Part shown: in pieces, positions 1-9,324 of the stretch | Layout: every line of letters begins with the position of its first letter | How positions within the stretch are numbered: position 1 is the stretch's first letter | Origin: Natronomonas marina | GTDB taxonomy: Archaea > Halobacteriota > Halobacteria > Halobacteriales > Haloarculaceae | Reading direction: 5' to 3' | Assembly (NCBI RefSeq): GCF_024298905.1 | Contig: NZ_CP101154.1 | Span: forward strand, 1,860,001 to 1,924,000 | Length of the DNA stretch: 64,000 bases | Made by a program: the position numbers and the translations under genes | Notes under the pieces: generated by a model | Database searches by the model: none | Told to the model about the DNA's origin: nothing | The model's input: only the letters and a program-made list of their open reading frames with translations

Positions 1-1
1 A

Positions 2-256
2 GTCAGAATCCTCAGCGGACTGCTGCGAACCGTCGCAACGTTCCTCGTGTTGATACTGCTGGCCATCGTCGCCTTCTACGTGACCGTCTTCGTGGTCTCG
101 ACGGGCGCGGAACTGGCCGGCTACGACCCCAGTGGTGACTTCGTCGTCCTGTCGGCGGCACTGCTGGTCATCGCGGCGCTGTTCGGCGGGCTTCCCATCG
201 CGCGACGGCCCCCGGAGGACCCCGAGACCGGCGACCAGGGCTACGGCTTCCAGTAG
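2..256 (+). CDS. Small membrane protein, 5'-truncated by the window edge
   Basis: The reading frame is open from the first bases of the window to a TAG at 254-256, so the true start probably lies just outside. A GTG at 47 is an internal alternative that would cut into the first hydrophobic segment. The visible product has two hydrophobic stretches (around LLAIVAFYVTVFVV and VVLSAALLVIAALF) and a short charged, proline-rich tail. I do not recognise a family. It converges with the DUF2391-type gene on the opposite strand, whose stop begins at 257. It is most likely a small inner-membrane protein of unknown function. Confidence 0.6.
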   Translation, partial: VRILSGLLRTVATFLVLILLAIVAFYVTVFVVSTGAELAGYDPSGDFVVLSAALLVIAALFGGLPIARRPPEDPETGDQGYGFQ

Positions 257-901
257 TCAGTCGAACCGGTCGAGGACGTCGCCGAGGTCGGCGCCCTCGC
301 TCTCGCCCGGCAGGATGTCCCCGAGACCGGCGCCGAACGAGCCGGCGGTCCATACGACTGACACCCGACACACCGTCAGGAACGGTCGGGAGGCGTCGAG
401 CCGTCCCCACAGCGCCATCGTCGCGGCGGCCATCAGGAACGCTATCGTCAGGACGCCGGTCAGCCGGCGCGGAACTACGCCGAAGAGGTACGTCACCTCG
501 ACGTCCCGGAACTCCGCGTAGTAGAGCAGACCCGCCGTCACGACGGTCACGAAGGCGACGTTGCCGAGGAAGTACACCGGCAGGCCGTAGACGAACCCGG
601 TGGCGAAGTGCTCGCCGATGTCGAGGACGCCCCCCTCGACGACCAGGGGCAGCGAGAACAGCGTCGACCCGACGAACGCCTCGGCCACGTCCCTCGTGGT
701 GTAGGAACGGATGTGCTCGCCGACGCCGCCGACGGCCCGCCGTTCGAGTCCGTACAGCCCCGCGCCGAGGCTTCGAATCCGGCTGGCTATCCGCCGTTCC
801 TCCGGCGAGGAGACCGACGACTCGAGACGCTCGAGTTCCTCGACGACCTCGGCGGCGGTGGTCCCGCCGTCCCCTCCCTCCTCGTCGGCTTCGTCGGCCA
901 C
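257..901 (-). CDS. DUF2391-type integral membrane protein
   Basis: A 214-residue protein. It starts with an acidic, Glu-rich region (about 1-75) containing a short helical segment, followed by five hydrophobic helices from about residue 80. The layout, length and sequence style resemble the DUF2391 family of archaeal and bacterial membrane proteins, whose function is unknown. The start at 901 gives a typical acidic haloarchaeal N-terminus. A longer ORF in another frame over this region is a shadow. No catalytic motif is visible, so no function is assigned. Confidence 0.75.
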   Translation of the reverse strand: MADEADEEGGDGGTTAAEVVEELERLESSVSSPEERRIASRIRSLGAGLYGLERRAVGGVGEHIRSYTTRDVAEAFVGSTLFSLPLVVEGGVLDIGEHFATGFVYGLPVYFLGNVAFVTVVTAGLLYYAEFRDVEVTYLFGVVPRRLTGVLTIAFLMAAATMALWGRLDASRPFLTVCRVSVVWTAGSFGAGLGDILPGESEGADLGDVLDRFD

Positions 902-989
902 GACCGGACATCGTGGACCGTCCGCTTAGGACTGTCGCCCCCTTTCGTGGACCACAACGCTTGAGCCGCTGCCGGTATCAGGTGCTGAC

Positions 990-2075
990 ATGGTACTGAA
1001 GTTCGCCCGCGAGCACCCGCTGGCGACGGTCGTCCTGGGCGGGGCCGGACTCGTCGGCGCCGCGACCCTCGTCGACTCCCGCATCGACCCCACCGAGTGG
1101 CACCCGCCGGAGCCGCCCGAGATGACCGGCGCGTTGGCGCCGAACCGGGAACTCGCCGGCGCCGAGACCGTCGTCACCTGCGAGGGCCCCGAGGACGTCG
1201 CCTTCGACGACGACGGCCGGCTCTACACCGGCACCGAGGACGACGATATCGTCCGAACCGTCGAGCCGGTCGACGCCACCACGACGGACGTCGACCTCGA
1301 GCGGTTCGCAACCGTCGACGGCCGGCCGCTCGGAATGACGTTCGACGGCGAGGACCTGCTGGTGTGTGCGACCGACGCCGGCCTGCAGTCCGTCGGGCCC
1401 GACGGCGAGGTGACCACGCTCTCGGCCCGGGCCGACGGCCAGTCCATCGCCTTCGCCGACGACCTCCACGTCACCGACGACGGCACCGTCTACTTCAGCG
1501 ACGCGACCGTCCACGACATCTTCCAGGACGAACTGTTCGAGTTGCGTGACACCGGCCGGCTCCTGGCGTACCACCCCGACAGCGGCGAGACGACCGTCGA
1601 ACTCGACGGACTCGGCTTCGCCAACGGCGTCTGTCCGCACGCCGACGGCGAGTCGCTGCTGGTGACCGAGACCTCCCGCTACCGGGTGACCCGGTACTGG
1701 TTCGACGGCGACCGCGCCGGCGACGCCGAGCGGTTCGCCGAGAACCTCCCCGGCTACCCGGACAACGTCGAGGTCGCGGACGACGGCACCCACTGGCTGG
1801 CGATTCCGACGCCGCGCGACGAGACCCTGGACGGTCTCCATCCCCGACCGTGGCTGAAGCGCCAGCTCGGCAAGCTCCCGACGGCCGCGATGGAGCAGAT
1901 AAACGGCGACCCCTACGGACTCGTGTTGCGCCTCGACGAGAGCGGCGAGGTGATCGAGAGCCTCCACGACCCCGACGGCGGTGTCTTCGGCGTCACGTCG
2001 GCGACGCCACACGGGGGGGCGCTGTACCTCGGGTCGCTGTTCGGCCAGCGCGTCGTGCGGTACGACCTGGACTGA
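990..2075 (+). CDS. SMP-30/strictosidine-synthase-like beta-propeller protein
   Basis: A 361-residue protein with an N-terminal hydrophobic anchor (about residues 8-26, LATVVLGGAGLVGAATL), then a six-bladed beta-propeller of the SMP-30/gluconolactonase and strictosidine-synthase-like (APMAP) group. The segment FANGVCPHADGESLLVTE followed by YPDNVEVADDGTHWLAI matches the most conserved blades of that family, which contribute metal or active-site residues in known members. Such proteins hydrolyse lactones or esters, but the substrate here cannot be read from sequence. It is probably membrane-anchored with the propeller outside the cell. It is monocistronic. Confidence 0.8.
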   Translation: MVLKFAREHPLATVVLGGAGLVGAATLVDSRIDPTEWHPPEPPEMTGALAPNRELAGAETVVTCEGPEDVAFDDDGRLYTGTEDDDIVRTVEPVDATTTDVDLERFATVDGRPLGMTFDGEDLLVCATDAGLQSVGPDGEVTTLSARADGQSIAFADDLHVTDDGTVYFSDATVHDIFQDELFELRDTGRLLAYHPDSGETTVELDGLGFANGVCPHADGESLLVTETSRYRVTRYWFDGDRAGDAERFAENLPGYPDNVEVADDGTHWLAIPTPRDETLDGLHPRPWLKRQLGKLPTAAMEQINGDPYGLVLRLDESGEVIESLHDPDGGVFGVTSATPHGGALYLGSLFGQRVVRYDLD

Positions 2076-2142
2076 CGGCCGGGACGCTCCAGTTTCACCC
2101 CGCTCTCGCAATCTTATAGACGGCGGCCCGCCAACGGCCGCC

Positions 2143-3354
2143 ATGGCGCGGCTTCCGGGCGTCGAGACGCCCGACCGAGTGGTCTGTCACGTCGACGTGG
2201 ACTGCTTCTACGCCGCCTGCGAGCGGCTCCGGGAGCCCGACCTGGCGGGCGAGCCGGTGGTCGTCGGGATGGGCTACGAGGCCGGCGAGGCACACGGAGC
2301 CGTCGCCACCGCCAGCTACGAGGCCCGCGAGTACGGTGTCGAGTCCGCGATGGCCATCTCGGAGGCGCTGGAACTGCTGCCGCGGCGGGCGACCGCCGAC
2401 GACCCCGAAGACACCGGCGTCTACCGCCCCGTCGACATGGAGTACTACGAGTCCGTCAGCGAGGCGGTGCAGGCCGTCCTCGACGCGGCCGGCGAGACCG
2501 TCCGGAACGTCTCCATCGACGAGGCGTATCTCGATCTGGGCGACCTCGCGTGGGACGACGCGGCGGCGTTCGGCCGCCGACTGAAGGCCGACATCGAGGC
2601 GGCGGCCGGCGTCGTCGCCTCCGTCGGCATCGCGCCGAACATGACGACCGCGAAACTCGCCTCCGACGCCGAGAAACCGGACGGACTCGTCGTCGTCCCG
2701 CCCGGCGAGGTCCGGGCGTTCCTCGATCCGATGGACGTCGCGGACCTCCACGGCGTCGGCCCGGTCACCGCGCGCGAACTGCGGGCGATGGGCCTGGAGA
2801 CGGCCGGCGACGTCGCCGCCGCCGACGAATCGGCGCTGGTCGACGCCTTCGGCGAGCGCGGCCGGGACGTCCACGCCCAGGCCCGCGGCGAGGACGACCG
2901 CGAGGTCGAGCCGACGGGCCGCTCGAAGAGCCTCTCCAGCGAGTCGGCCTTCGTCGAGGCGACCGACGACCCCGAGGAGAAACGCGAGCGGGTCCGGGCG
3001 CTGGCAGCGGAGGTGGCCGACCGCGCTACCGCGAAGGGCGCCCTCTACAAGACCATCGGCATCAAGGTCGTCGAACCGCCCTTCGACGTCAACACCCGGG
3101 CGCGGTCGCTGTCGGGGCCGGTCGACGACCCCGACCTCCTCGAGGGCGTCGCCCTCGATTTGCTCTCGGAGTTCGAGGAGACGACCGTGCGGAAACTCGG
3201 CGTCCGGGTGTCGAAGCTCTCCTTCGCCGACCGCCGGCAGGCCAGCCTCGACGCCTGGGAGGGCGAGAGCGACGGCGATTGCGAAGGGAGTGGCATCCGG
3301 CGGCGCTACCGCCGGGACTCCGGGGGGCAGGTCGACCTCACGGAGTTCGAGTAG
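2143..3354 (+). CDS. dinB: DNA polymerase IV (Y-family translesion polymerase)
   Basis: A 403-residue DinB/Dpo4-type polymerase that copies past damaged template bases. The palm shows VDVDCFYAA with catalytic Asp18 and SIDEAYLDL with Asp126 and Glu127. A helix-hairpin-helix (HGVGPVTARELRAMG) and a little-finger domain follow. Two C-terminal stretches, RQASLDAW and GQVDLTEFE, resemble PCNA-interacting (PIP) boxes. The start at 2143 is preferred over a longer in-frame extension because a CTTATA box at 2113-2118 sits about 27 nt upstream, implying a leaderless transcript, and because MARLPGVETPDRVV is a typical beginning. Confidence 0.95.
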   Translation: MARLPGVETPDRVVCHVDVDCFYAACERLREPDLAGEPVVVGMGYEAGEAHGAVATASYEAREYGVESAMAISEALELLPRRATADDPEDTGVYRPVDMEYYESVSEAVQAVLDAAGETVRNVSIDEAYLDLGDLAWDDAAAFGRRLKADIEAAAGVVASVGIAPNMTTAKLASDAEKPDGLVVVPPGEVRAFLDPMDVADLHGVGPVTARELRAMGLETAGDVAAADESALVDAFGERGRDVHAQARGEDDREVEPTGRSKSLSSESAFVEATDDPEEKRERVRALAAEVADRATAKGALYKTIGIKVVEPPFDVNTRARSLSGPVDDPDLLEGVALDLLSEFEETTVRKLGVRVSKLSFADRRQASLDAWEGESDGDCEGSGIRRRYRRDSGGQVDLTEFE

Positions 3355-3385
3355 CCTTTTGTCGCTGGCCCCCCAACCCCGGGTC

Positions 3386-3664
3386 GTGAACCACCTCGCC
3401 GTCGCGGGCGACGAGCGGTGGCGGCTCGCGCCGCACGCCCACGTCATCGTCCACGAGACCAGCGACGGCAACGAGTTCATCACCATCTACGACTGCGGGG
3501 CCGCCCAGAAGCCGCCCGCCGCGAAACTCATCGGCAACCTCGTCCGCGTCGACGCCGACCACGAACTGCTCGACCAGCCGACCGGCTACATCGCAAAACT
3601 CCGCGAGGAGTCCGTCCTGATACGGCAGGACGAGAACCACTGGGTCATCCGGGCGGACGGGTAG
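3386..3664 (+). CDS. Small haloarchaeal hypothetical protein
   Basis: A 92-residue soluble protein with a GTG start. The start is supported by a T-rich box (CCTTTTG) about 27 nt upstream, which suggests a leaderless mRNA. The product is rich in His, Asp and Glu with alternating beta-like segments (HVIVHETS, FITIYDCG, SVLIRQDENHWVIRADG). I do not recognise a named domain. It lies just after dinB on the same strand, but that start context suggests its own promoter, so a shared role is not implied. Confidence 0.65.
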   Translation: MNHLAVAGDERWRLAPHAHVIVHETSDGNEFITIYDCGAAQKPPAAKLIGNLVRVDADHELLDQPTGYIAKLREESVLIRQDENHWVIRADG

Positions 3665-3727
3665 CGCGCCGGCCCGCCGGGCGACCGGGGGCCACAGCCT
3701 CATTACCGACCGCGGCGAGGCGCCGGC

Positions 3728-4177
3728 ATGGGAATCGACGAGACCGCACGCCTCGAGAACTCGACCGTCGGCGACGCCGAAATCCGGGAGTACGTCACCG
3801 TCCACGACTCCGACGTCGACGACGGCGTCCGCATATACGAGCGGACCTCGGTGAAGAAGTCCGATATCGCGGGTCCGACCGACGTCAACGCCAACGCCTA
3901 CGTCGAGAACGCACGCCTCGAACCGGAAGTGCAGGTCGGCCCGAACGCGGCCGTCGTCGGCGTCACTCACGACATCGACGAGGCGGGCATGGAGTTCCGC
4001 AACGACGTTTTCGACGAGGTCGTTCTCGAGGCGGGCGCGTTCGTCGGGGCCGGCGCTGTCGTACTGCCGGGGGTCACGGTCGGCGAGGACGCCGTCGTCG
4101 GTGCTGGCGTGACCGTCGAGGAGAACGTTCCGGCCGGGACCGTCGTCCGGGGGGGTCGACGAGACGACGGCGCATGA
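3728..4177 (+). CDS. Left-handed beta-helix (hexapeptide-repeat) protein, acyltransferase-like
   Basis: A 149-residue protein made almost wholly of hexapeptide repeats, with V/I/A at every sixth position (for example GAFVGAGAVVLPGVTVGEDAVVGAGVTV). This folds as a left-handed beta-helix, as in LpxA/WbbJ-type acetyltransferases. The C-terminal part matches the acceptor or CoA-binding coils of serine/sugar acetyltransferases. THDIDE in the middle could supply a catalytic His. Substrate unknown; a role in sugar or surface polymer modification is only an inference from the family. Confidence 0.8.
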   Translation: MGIDETARLENSTVGDAEIREYVTVHDSDVDDGVRIYERTSVKKSDIAGPTDVNANAYVENARLEPEVQVGPNAAVVGVTHDIDEAGMEFRNDVFDEVVLEAGAFVGAGAVVLPGVTVGEDAVVGAGVTVEENVPAGTVVRGGRRDDGA

Positions 4178-4225
4178 CGACCGTCTGACTGACAACTATG
4201 TGCGGCGCGCCTCTCCAGTCCGCCA

Positions 4226-6118
4226 ATGGGCGAGGACAAGGAGACGATTGCCATCGGTGAGGTGAGTCGCGGTGAGGACGCCGGCAGCCCGGTCGAACTC
4301 CCGGTCGTGGACGTACTGACCGGCCGCTCGTTCGTCACCGGCAAGAGCGGTAGCGGCAAGTCCAACTCCGCGAGCGTCATCTGCGAGAAGTTGCTCGACC
4401 AGGGGTACGGCATCCTCATCGTCGACATCGACGGCGAGTACTACGGGCTGAAGGAGGAGTACGAAATCCTCCACGTCGGCGCCGACGAGGAGTGCGACCT
4501 GCGGGTCAACGTCGAGCACGCCGAGAAGATTGCCGAGTTGGCGCTCGAACAGAACGTCCCCATCATCCTCGACGTCTCCAGTTTCCTCGACGAGTCCGAG
4601 GCGCGCGAACTGCTGACCGAGGTGACGAAACAGCTGTTCGCAAAGGAGAAGAAGCTGAAGCAGCCGTTCCTGATGCTCGTCGAGGAGGTCCACGAGTACA
4701 TCCCCGAGGGCGGCGGCATGGACGAGTGCGGCCGGATGCTCATCAAGGTGGGCAAGCGGGGCCGCAAGCACGGCCTCGGCATCGTCGGCATCAGCCAGCG
4801 ACCGGCGGACGTCAAGAAGGACTTCATCACGCAGTGCGACTGGCTCGTCTGGCACCGCCTGACCTGGAACAACGACACCAAGGTGGTCGGCCGCATCCTC
4901 GGCAGCGACTACGCCGACCACATCGAGGAGATGGACGACGGCGAGTGCTTCCTGCAGACCGACTGGGACGAGGCGGTCCGGGTCGTCCAGTTCGAGCGCA
5001 AGCGGACCTTCGACGCCGGCGCGACGCCCGGTCTCGACGACTTCGAGCGACCCGAACTCAAGAGCGTCAGCGGCGACCTGCTGGGCGAACTCGAGGAGAT
5101 CACCGAGGCCCAGGAACAGCGGGAGAACCGCATCGCCGACCTGGAGCGGGAACTCGAGAAGAAAGAGGAGCGTATCCGCGACCTGGAACGACAGCTCTCG
5201 GAGGCCCGTGACCTCAAGCAGATGGCCGACCGCTTCTCGCGGGCGATGATGGAGCAGGTGACGGGCCGGCCGCTGTCGGCCGCCCCCGGCCGGCAGAGCG
5301 AACTCGAGGAGGCCGCGACCGGCCCGGTCCGCCGGGACCCCGAACTCGAGGCCGAACTGGAGGCCATCCAGAGCGGCGACCAGGAACCGGCGTCGACGCC
5401 GGTACCCGACGCGAGCGAGTCGTCGGGCGGAAACGAGGAGACGCCGGAGGAGACCGTCGAGGAAGCGACGGAGACTACCGACGAGACCGACGACGGGGAC
5501 GACCTGCTGGACCAACTCGCCGGCGTCGACGGTCCCGACGTTGCGGAATCCTCCGAAGAACCCGAATCGTCGGTCGATTCGTCGTCCGACGCCTCGACGG
5601 GGCGCGATCCCGAGACCGACCCCGAACCGTCGACCTCGGCGACCGGCGAGGACGACGACGCGCCGCCCGTCGGCGAGTCCCTGACCGACCGGTTGCGGCG
5701 GGAAATCGCGGCCCTCGAGGACGTCGAGCGAGCGATGCTCAGACACTACCGCGAGTACGGGCCGGCGACGCCGCAGGCGGCCCACGCCGCGGCCGGCGGG
5801 TCCGGCGACCGCACGGCCGCGTACGCCGCCAACCGGTCGCTGCGGCGGCGCGGTCTCGTCGAACACGCCGCGACCGGCAGCCACGAGTACGCCCTGCCCG
5901 CGCTCGTCGCCGAGGAGTCCGTCGACCCGCTGTCCATGGACGATGGAATCTCCGAGACAGAGCGGGACCGCATCGTCCGGGCCGTCGAGGCGTCGTTCGT
6001 CGAGGACGTCGAGGCGCCGCTGTCGACGCCGGACGAGGAGACGGGCGGGACTGGCGATCCCGGGGAGACCGCCCCGGGCGACGAAAGCGAGGGCGCCGGC
6101 GCCTGGCCGGAGGCCTGA
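4226..6118 (+). CDS. HerA/DUF87-like P-loop ATPase with coiled coil and C-terminal winged-helix-like domain
   Basis: A 630-residue protein. Walker A is GKSGSGKS at residues 39-46. Walker B is FLMLVEEVHEY near 148-158. A sensor-like GISQRP motif follows, which places it in the HerA/VirB4/FtsK-like DUF87 clade. The ATPase core (about 1-280) is followed by a coiled coil (about 285-345, rich in ERELEKKEERIRDLERQL-type heptads), a long acidic linker and a 75-residue domain near 470-560 that looks like a winged helix. HerA proteins translocate DNA with NurA in end resection, but no nurA is adjacent. The substrate therefore remains open; a chromosome-processing role is an inference. Confidence 0.85.
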   Translation: MGEDKETIAIGEVSRGEDAGSPVELPVVDVLTGRSFVTGKSGSGKSNSASVICEKLLDQGYGILIVDIDGEYYGLKEEYEILHVGADEECDLRVNVEHAEKIAELALEQNVPIILDVSSFLDESEARELLTEVTKQLFAKEKKLKQPFLMLVEEVHEYIPEGGGMDECGRMLIKVGKRGRKHGLGIVGISQRPADVKKDFITQCDWLVWHRLTWNNDTKVVGRILGSDYADHIEEMDDGECFLQTDWDEAVRVVQFERKRTFDAGATPGLDDFERPELKSVSGDLLGELEEITEAQEQRENRIADLERELEKKEERIRDLERQLSEARDLKQMADRFSRAMMEQVTGRPLSAAPGRQSELEEAATGPVRRDPELEAELEAIQSGDQEPASTPVPDASESSGGNEETPEETVEEATETTDETDDGDDLLDQLAGVDGPDVAESSEEPESSVDSSSDASTGRDPETDPEPSTSATGEDDDAPPVGESLTDRLRREIAALEDVERAMLRHYREYGPATPQAAHAAAGGSGDRTAAYAANRSLRRRGLVEHAATGSHEYALPALVAEESVDPLSMDDGISETERDRIVRAVEASFVEDVEAPLSTPDEETGGTGDPGETAPGDESEGAGAWPEA

Positions 6119-6127
6119 GGCGGGGCG

Positions 6128-6772
6128 CTACGCCAGCGGTTCGACCAGCGCTTCGAGAGCGGCGCGGGGATCGTCGGCCTTGGCGACGCCGGAGGCCAGC
6201 AGGACGCCCTCGGCGCCCAGTTCCGCCGCCGCCGCGAGGTCCTCCCCGGTCGAGATGCCCGCGCCACAGAGGACGGGCACGTCGCCGACGGCCGCCGCAG
6301 CCTCGACGGAGTCGGTGACGACCTCGGGGTCGGCCTTCGAGACGGGCGTGCCGGTGCCGATGAGTGCCGGCGGTTCGACGGCGACGGCGTCGGGTTCCAG
6401 CGCCGCCGACGCGGCGATCTGTTGGGGATTGTTCGCGCAGACGACCGTCTCCAGGCCGGCCCGCTCGGCCGCCCGGAGGCTACCGTCGATATCGGCGAGT
6501 TTGCGCCGGCGCTCGGAGTGGTTCAGGAGCGTCCCGGCGGCGCCTGCCTCGGCGGCCGCCTCCGCGAGCGTCGACCCCGTGTGAGAGCCGTGCTCGACGG
6601 GCGAGATGTCCTGGGCCCACGTCTCGACGCCGGTGTCGGCGACCGACGCGAGGTGGGCCGCCTGCGGCGCGACCGCGATGCGGACGCCGGTGTCGTTTGC
6701 GACCGCCGCCGCGGCGTCGGCGACCGCGACGGGGTCACAGGGGTACGCCTTCAGATTGACGAGGACGAACAT
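6128..6772 (-). CDS. tpiA: Triosephosphate isomerase
   Basis: A 214-residue archaeal-type TIM that interconverts dihydroxyacetone phosphate and glyceraldehyde 3-phosphate. It starts [11 protein letters not shown] with the phosphate-contacting Lys8. The catalytic His lies in LLNHSERR and the catalytic Glu in [11 protein letters not shown]. The phosphate loop is [12 protein letters not shown]. The length is the short archaeal type. The start at 6772 is preferred to a longer upstream extension because [11 protein letters not shown] aligns with family N-termini. It converges with the HerA-like ATPase gene. Confidence 0.95.
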   Translation of the reverse strand: MFVLVNLKAYPCDPVAVADAAAAVANDTGVRIAVAPQAAHLASVADTGVETWAQDISPVEHGSHTGSTLAEAAAEAGAAGTLLNHSERRRKLADIDGSLRAAERAGLETVVCANNPQQIAASAALEPDAVAVEPPALIGTGTPVSKADPEVVTDSVEAAAAVGDVPVLCGAGISTGEDLAAAAELGAEGVLLASGVAKADDPRAALEALVEPLA

Positions 6773-6851
6773 GGGCGAGAGGCGTGGTCCCGGGGGGAAA
6801 TAGCTACCCTTTCGGGACAACGTCTTTTATCCCGGGACCGACAGAAGGTGT

Positions 6852-7478
6852 GTGGACAGACGAACCGCCCTGACCGTGCTCGCCGGTGCCGCCGCGGCGA
6901 CGGCCGGCTGTGGGTTCGTCGAGCCCGAACCGACCGGTGGCGGCGAGGAGACCCCGCCGCCGCCGGCCGAGGACCCCGACCGCCAGGTCGCCGACTCGGT
7001 GCCGGCGTCGCGCCGCTTCAGTCCCGCTGCGACCGCCGACAGCGGCCTGACGCTGGAGGCGCTCGGCTGGCACGGCCACGACCGCGTCCGGTACGCTCCC
7101 GACGACGGCGACGGCTTCAAGTTCTACGAACCGCCGGAAGGGTGGGTCCTCGCCTACGACTTCGCGCTCTCGAACCGCGGCGAGGAGCCGCTCGATGCCG
7201 TCACCGACTACGAGTTCGTTCTCCGGGTCGACGGCGCCGAGTACGACCACCGCCACGCCCTCGGCGACGTCTCGCTGTCGCAGGTCAACCAGCCCGACGG
7301 CGAGGCCGAGATTCGGCGGCTGACGTGGTACTCGGAACTCGACCCCGGCGAGCGCAAGCGCCTCCAGCTGGTCTTCGAGGCCTCGAAGGCCCCCGACGCA
7401 GCCCACTACCTGGTGTGGTACCACGGCGGGCAAATCGAGGGCGCGGACGCGCCGGCCTACCTGCTGCCGGAGGGGTAG
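6852..7478 (+). CDS. Tat-exported lipoprotein of unknown function
   Basis: A 208-residue protein with a GTG start. The N-terminus DRRTALTVLAGAAAATAGC has the twin arginine, hydrophobic stretch and lipobox Cys of a haloarchaeal Tat lipoprotein, so it should sit on the outer face of the membrane. After a Pro/Glu-rich linker comes a beta-rich domain (about 60-200) resembling DUF4352-type immunoglobulin-like domains, in style only. No enzyme motif. Monocistronic. Confidence 0.75.
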   Translation: MDRRTALTVLAGAAAATAGCGFVEPEPTGGGEETPPPPAEDPDRQVADSVPASRRFSPAATADSGLTLEALGWHGHDRVRYAPDDGDGFKFYEPPEGWVLAYDFALSNRGEEPLDAVTDYEFVLRVDGAEYDHRHALGDVSLSQVNQPDGEAEIRRLTWYSELDPGERKRLQLVFEASKAPDAAHYLVWYHGGQIEGADAPAYLLPEG

Positions 7479-7694
7479 TCAGCGTGCGTCCTCGAGGTCG
7501 ACGAAGGCGTCGCTGTCGGCGCTCAGCCATGTCGACATCCGCGCGACGGAGGAGATTCCCGGCGGGTATATCGTCCGGCGGTCGGGGTCGCCGTCGTACC
7601 TGACGAGGCTGGATTCGAGCGTTATCGGTGGCCGGCGAGCGTCCGTCGCCGGTTCGTCGCCGGCGGCGTCCGCGTCCTCGCCCGTGGTTGTCAT
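7479..7694 (-). CDS. Small haloarchaeal protein, DUF7511-like
   Basis: A 71-residue acidic protein. The C-terminal half (SLVRYDGDPDRRTIYPPGIS, then STWLSADSDAFVDLEDAR) matches my recollection of a widespread haloarchaeal small family of unknown function (DUF7511-like). It converges with the lipoprotein gene, the two stops being adjacent. Family name from memory; function unknown. Confidence 0.65.
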   Translation of the reverse strand: MTTTGEDADAAGDEPATDARRPPITLESSLVRYDGDPDRRTIYPPGISSVARMSTWLSADSDAFVDLEDAR

Positions 7695-7770
7695 CGTCGG
7701 AGCGATGAATCGACCGGGGGAAAACCGTTGCTAGTGGCCGTCCGGGGGACTCCATAGGGCTCCCGAGACC

Positions 7771-8436
7771 TCACAACCACGTCGCCCGCATGGCGTCGAG
7801 CGAATCGGCGACCGTCTCCATGCCGTCGACGACGGCGTCGGCCTCGTGGAGGACGGCCCGGAGCGCCAGCGCCTCGGCGGTGGGAGCGTCGTCGAACGCC
7901 ATCCGGAGGGCGGCCCGTCTGGTGTCGTCGCACTCGCTTTCGAGTTCGCGGACCCGCTCGATGGAGTCGACCCCGGCGTCGGTGTCGCCGCCGGTCGCCA
8001 GGGCCTCGACGTAGGCGGTCGTCGCGGCCGCCAGCGCGTCGAAAGCCCGGATTGCGGTCTCGGCCATCCGGCGGAGCGCCTCCCGGCACCGCGCGCTCAG
8101 TGCGGGCTCGATGGTCGCCAGTTCGGTGGCGACCCGCTCGGCCCGGTTAGCGACGCCGTCGATGGCCGCGACCAGCGAGAGGAACTGCCCCGCCGGGTAG
8201 AAGAACGCGTCGGCGGCCGCCGACTCGCTGACGGCGACCCGGAGTTCGCGCGCTGCCTCGTTGCAGACCGACTCCTGGGCCGCGAGACCCGCGACTCGCT
8301 CGGAGAAGACAGCCGGATCGGTCCGATAACTGTCGACGATGCTCGGTAGCGACTCGACGCACTCGCGTACCTCCGCCAGGAACAGTTCCGTCCGCCCCTG
8401 GACGACGGCGACGGCCGCCGGTTCGTGACCGGACAT
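7771..8436 (-). CDS. DUF47/PhoU-like protein
   Basis: A 221-residue, almost wholly alpha-helical protein with the helical-bundle pattern of the DUF47/PhoU-like family (TIGR00153). Family members often act with inorganic phosphate or other anion transporters and bind metal through acidic triads. Acidic residues in helices such as ELESECDDTRR and VLHEADAVVDGMETVADSLD fit those positions. No transporter is adjacent here, so the partner is unknown. The ATG at 8436 is preferred; an in-frame ATG at 8463 would add nine residues. Confidence 0.7.
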   Translation of the reverse strand: MSGHEPAAVAVVQGRTELFLAEVRECVESLPSIVDSYRTDPAVFSERVAGLAAQESVCNEAARELRVAVSESAAADAFFYPAGQFLSLVAAIDGVANRAERVATELATIEPALSARCREALRRMAETAIRAFDALAAATTAYVEALATGGDTDAGVDSIERVRELESECDDTRRAALRMAFDDAPTAEALALRAVLHEADAVVDGMETVADSLDAMRATWL

Positions 8437-8568
8437 GGGCGTCCCGAGTCCGCGGACGACCATCACGGCTGCTATGAGCGGGTCGTTCGACGACGTTCGT
8501 GACTGTTTCTCACACCTATCCCGGCGGGGACCGACGCATACAGGGACGACGAGTCCCAAGCGGCGTCC

Positions 8569-8751
8569 ATGACGGGACGCCGCGTCTGGGTGTCGGTCGA
8601 GGGCGAGCCACGGCTGGGAACGGTCGTCGAGCGGACCTACACGCCGAAGAAGGGGTCGGAGCTGCTGGCGGTCGAGTTGGACGAACCCGCGGACGGAACC
8701 GAGAAGGTGGTCGTCAATCCGGCCGTCGATGACGTGCTGTTCGAGAGCTAG
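8569..8751 (+). CDS. Small SH3/KOW-like hypothetical protein
   Basis: A 60-residue protein of short beta strands (RVWVSVEG, LGTVVERTY, LLAVELDEP, KVVVNPAVDDVLF) that looks like a single SH3-like or KOW-like barrel. The reading frame ends at 8751, overlapping the stop of the MBF1-like gene on the other strand by four bases. Size and composition fit a real haloarchaeal small protein, but I do not recognise it. Confidence 0.6.
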   Translation: MTGRRVWVSVEGEPRLGTVVERTYTPKKGSELLAVELDEPADGTEKVVVNPAVDDVLFES

Positions 8752-9284
8752 TCCTTCCGCTTGACGACGTCGCCCAGCGTGGTGCCGCCGGTGGACGAGT
8801 CGCTCGACCACTCGCTGTCGTCGCCGCCGCCGCCCTCCGACAGCGAGATGCCAAGCGCCTTCTCGAGTTTCCGCTGGACCTTGTCGCTCGGGAGGACGTC
8901 GCCCCGCTCGAGTTTGCGGATGAGACTCGCCTTCTCGTTGAGCTGTTTGGCGAGTTCCTCCTGGGTGAGGCCCTCGCTCTCGCGGGCGTTGCGGATGCGC
9001 TGGTCGTAGTCGGGAACGACCTCGTCCATCTCGTCGAACATGTCGCGGCGACTCCCGCCGCCACCGCCACCGCCGCCAGTGCCGGACGAGCCGCCGCTCG
9101 AGGCGGACGAAGACGACGAGGACGAAGAGGAGGTCGAGTACTTCGTCGACGTCGACGAGGTGTCCTGCGTCTGGACCTCCGTGCCGAAGTCGGCGCAGTC
9201 GTCGCACACCTCGAGTTCCGCACCCTCGATTTTGACCGTCTTCGGCGACCCCGTTTCGGCGCCGCACATCTCACACTGGACCAT
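8748..9284 (-). CDS. Multiprotein bridging factor 1-like HTH protein with zinc ribbon
   Basis: A 178-residue archaeal MBF1-type protein. The N-terminus MVQCEMCGAETGSP and a second pair CDDC form a four-Cys zinc ribbon. A low-complexity Ser/Gly linker of about 50 residues follows. The Cro/C1-type HTH is NARESEGLTQEELAKQLNE followed by LIRKLERG. In eukaryotes MBF1 bridges TBP and activators; archaeal homologues have been linked to ribosomes and stress responses. The Ser/Gly-rich linker is longer than I expect for the family. Confidence 0.9.
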   Translation of the reverse strand: MVQCEMCGAETGSPKTVKIEGAELEVCDDCADFGTEVQTQDTSSTSTKYSTSSSSSSSSSASSGGSSGTGGGGGGGGSRRDMFDEMDEVVPDYDQRIRNARESEGLTQEELAKQLNEKASLIRKLERGDVLPSDKVQRKLEKALGISLSEGGGGDDSEWSSDSSTGGTTLGDVVKRKD

Positions 9285-9324
9285 GTCCGACCCTTGCCGC
9301 TCGGGCGCAAAAGGGTTTCCCCGA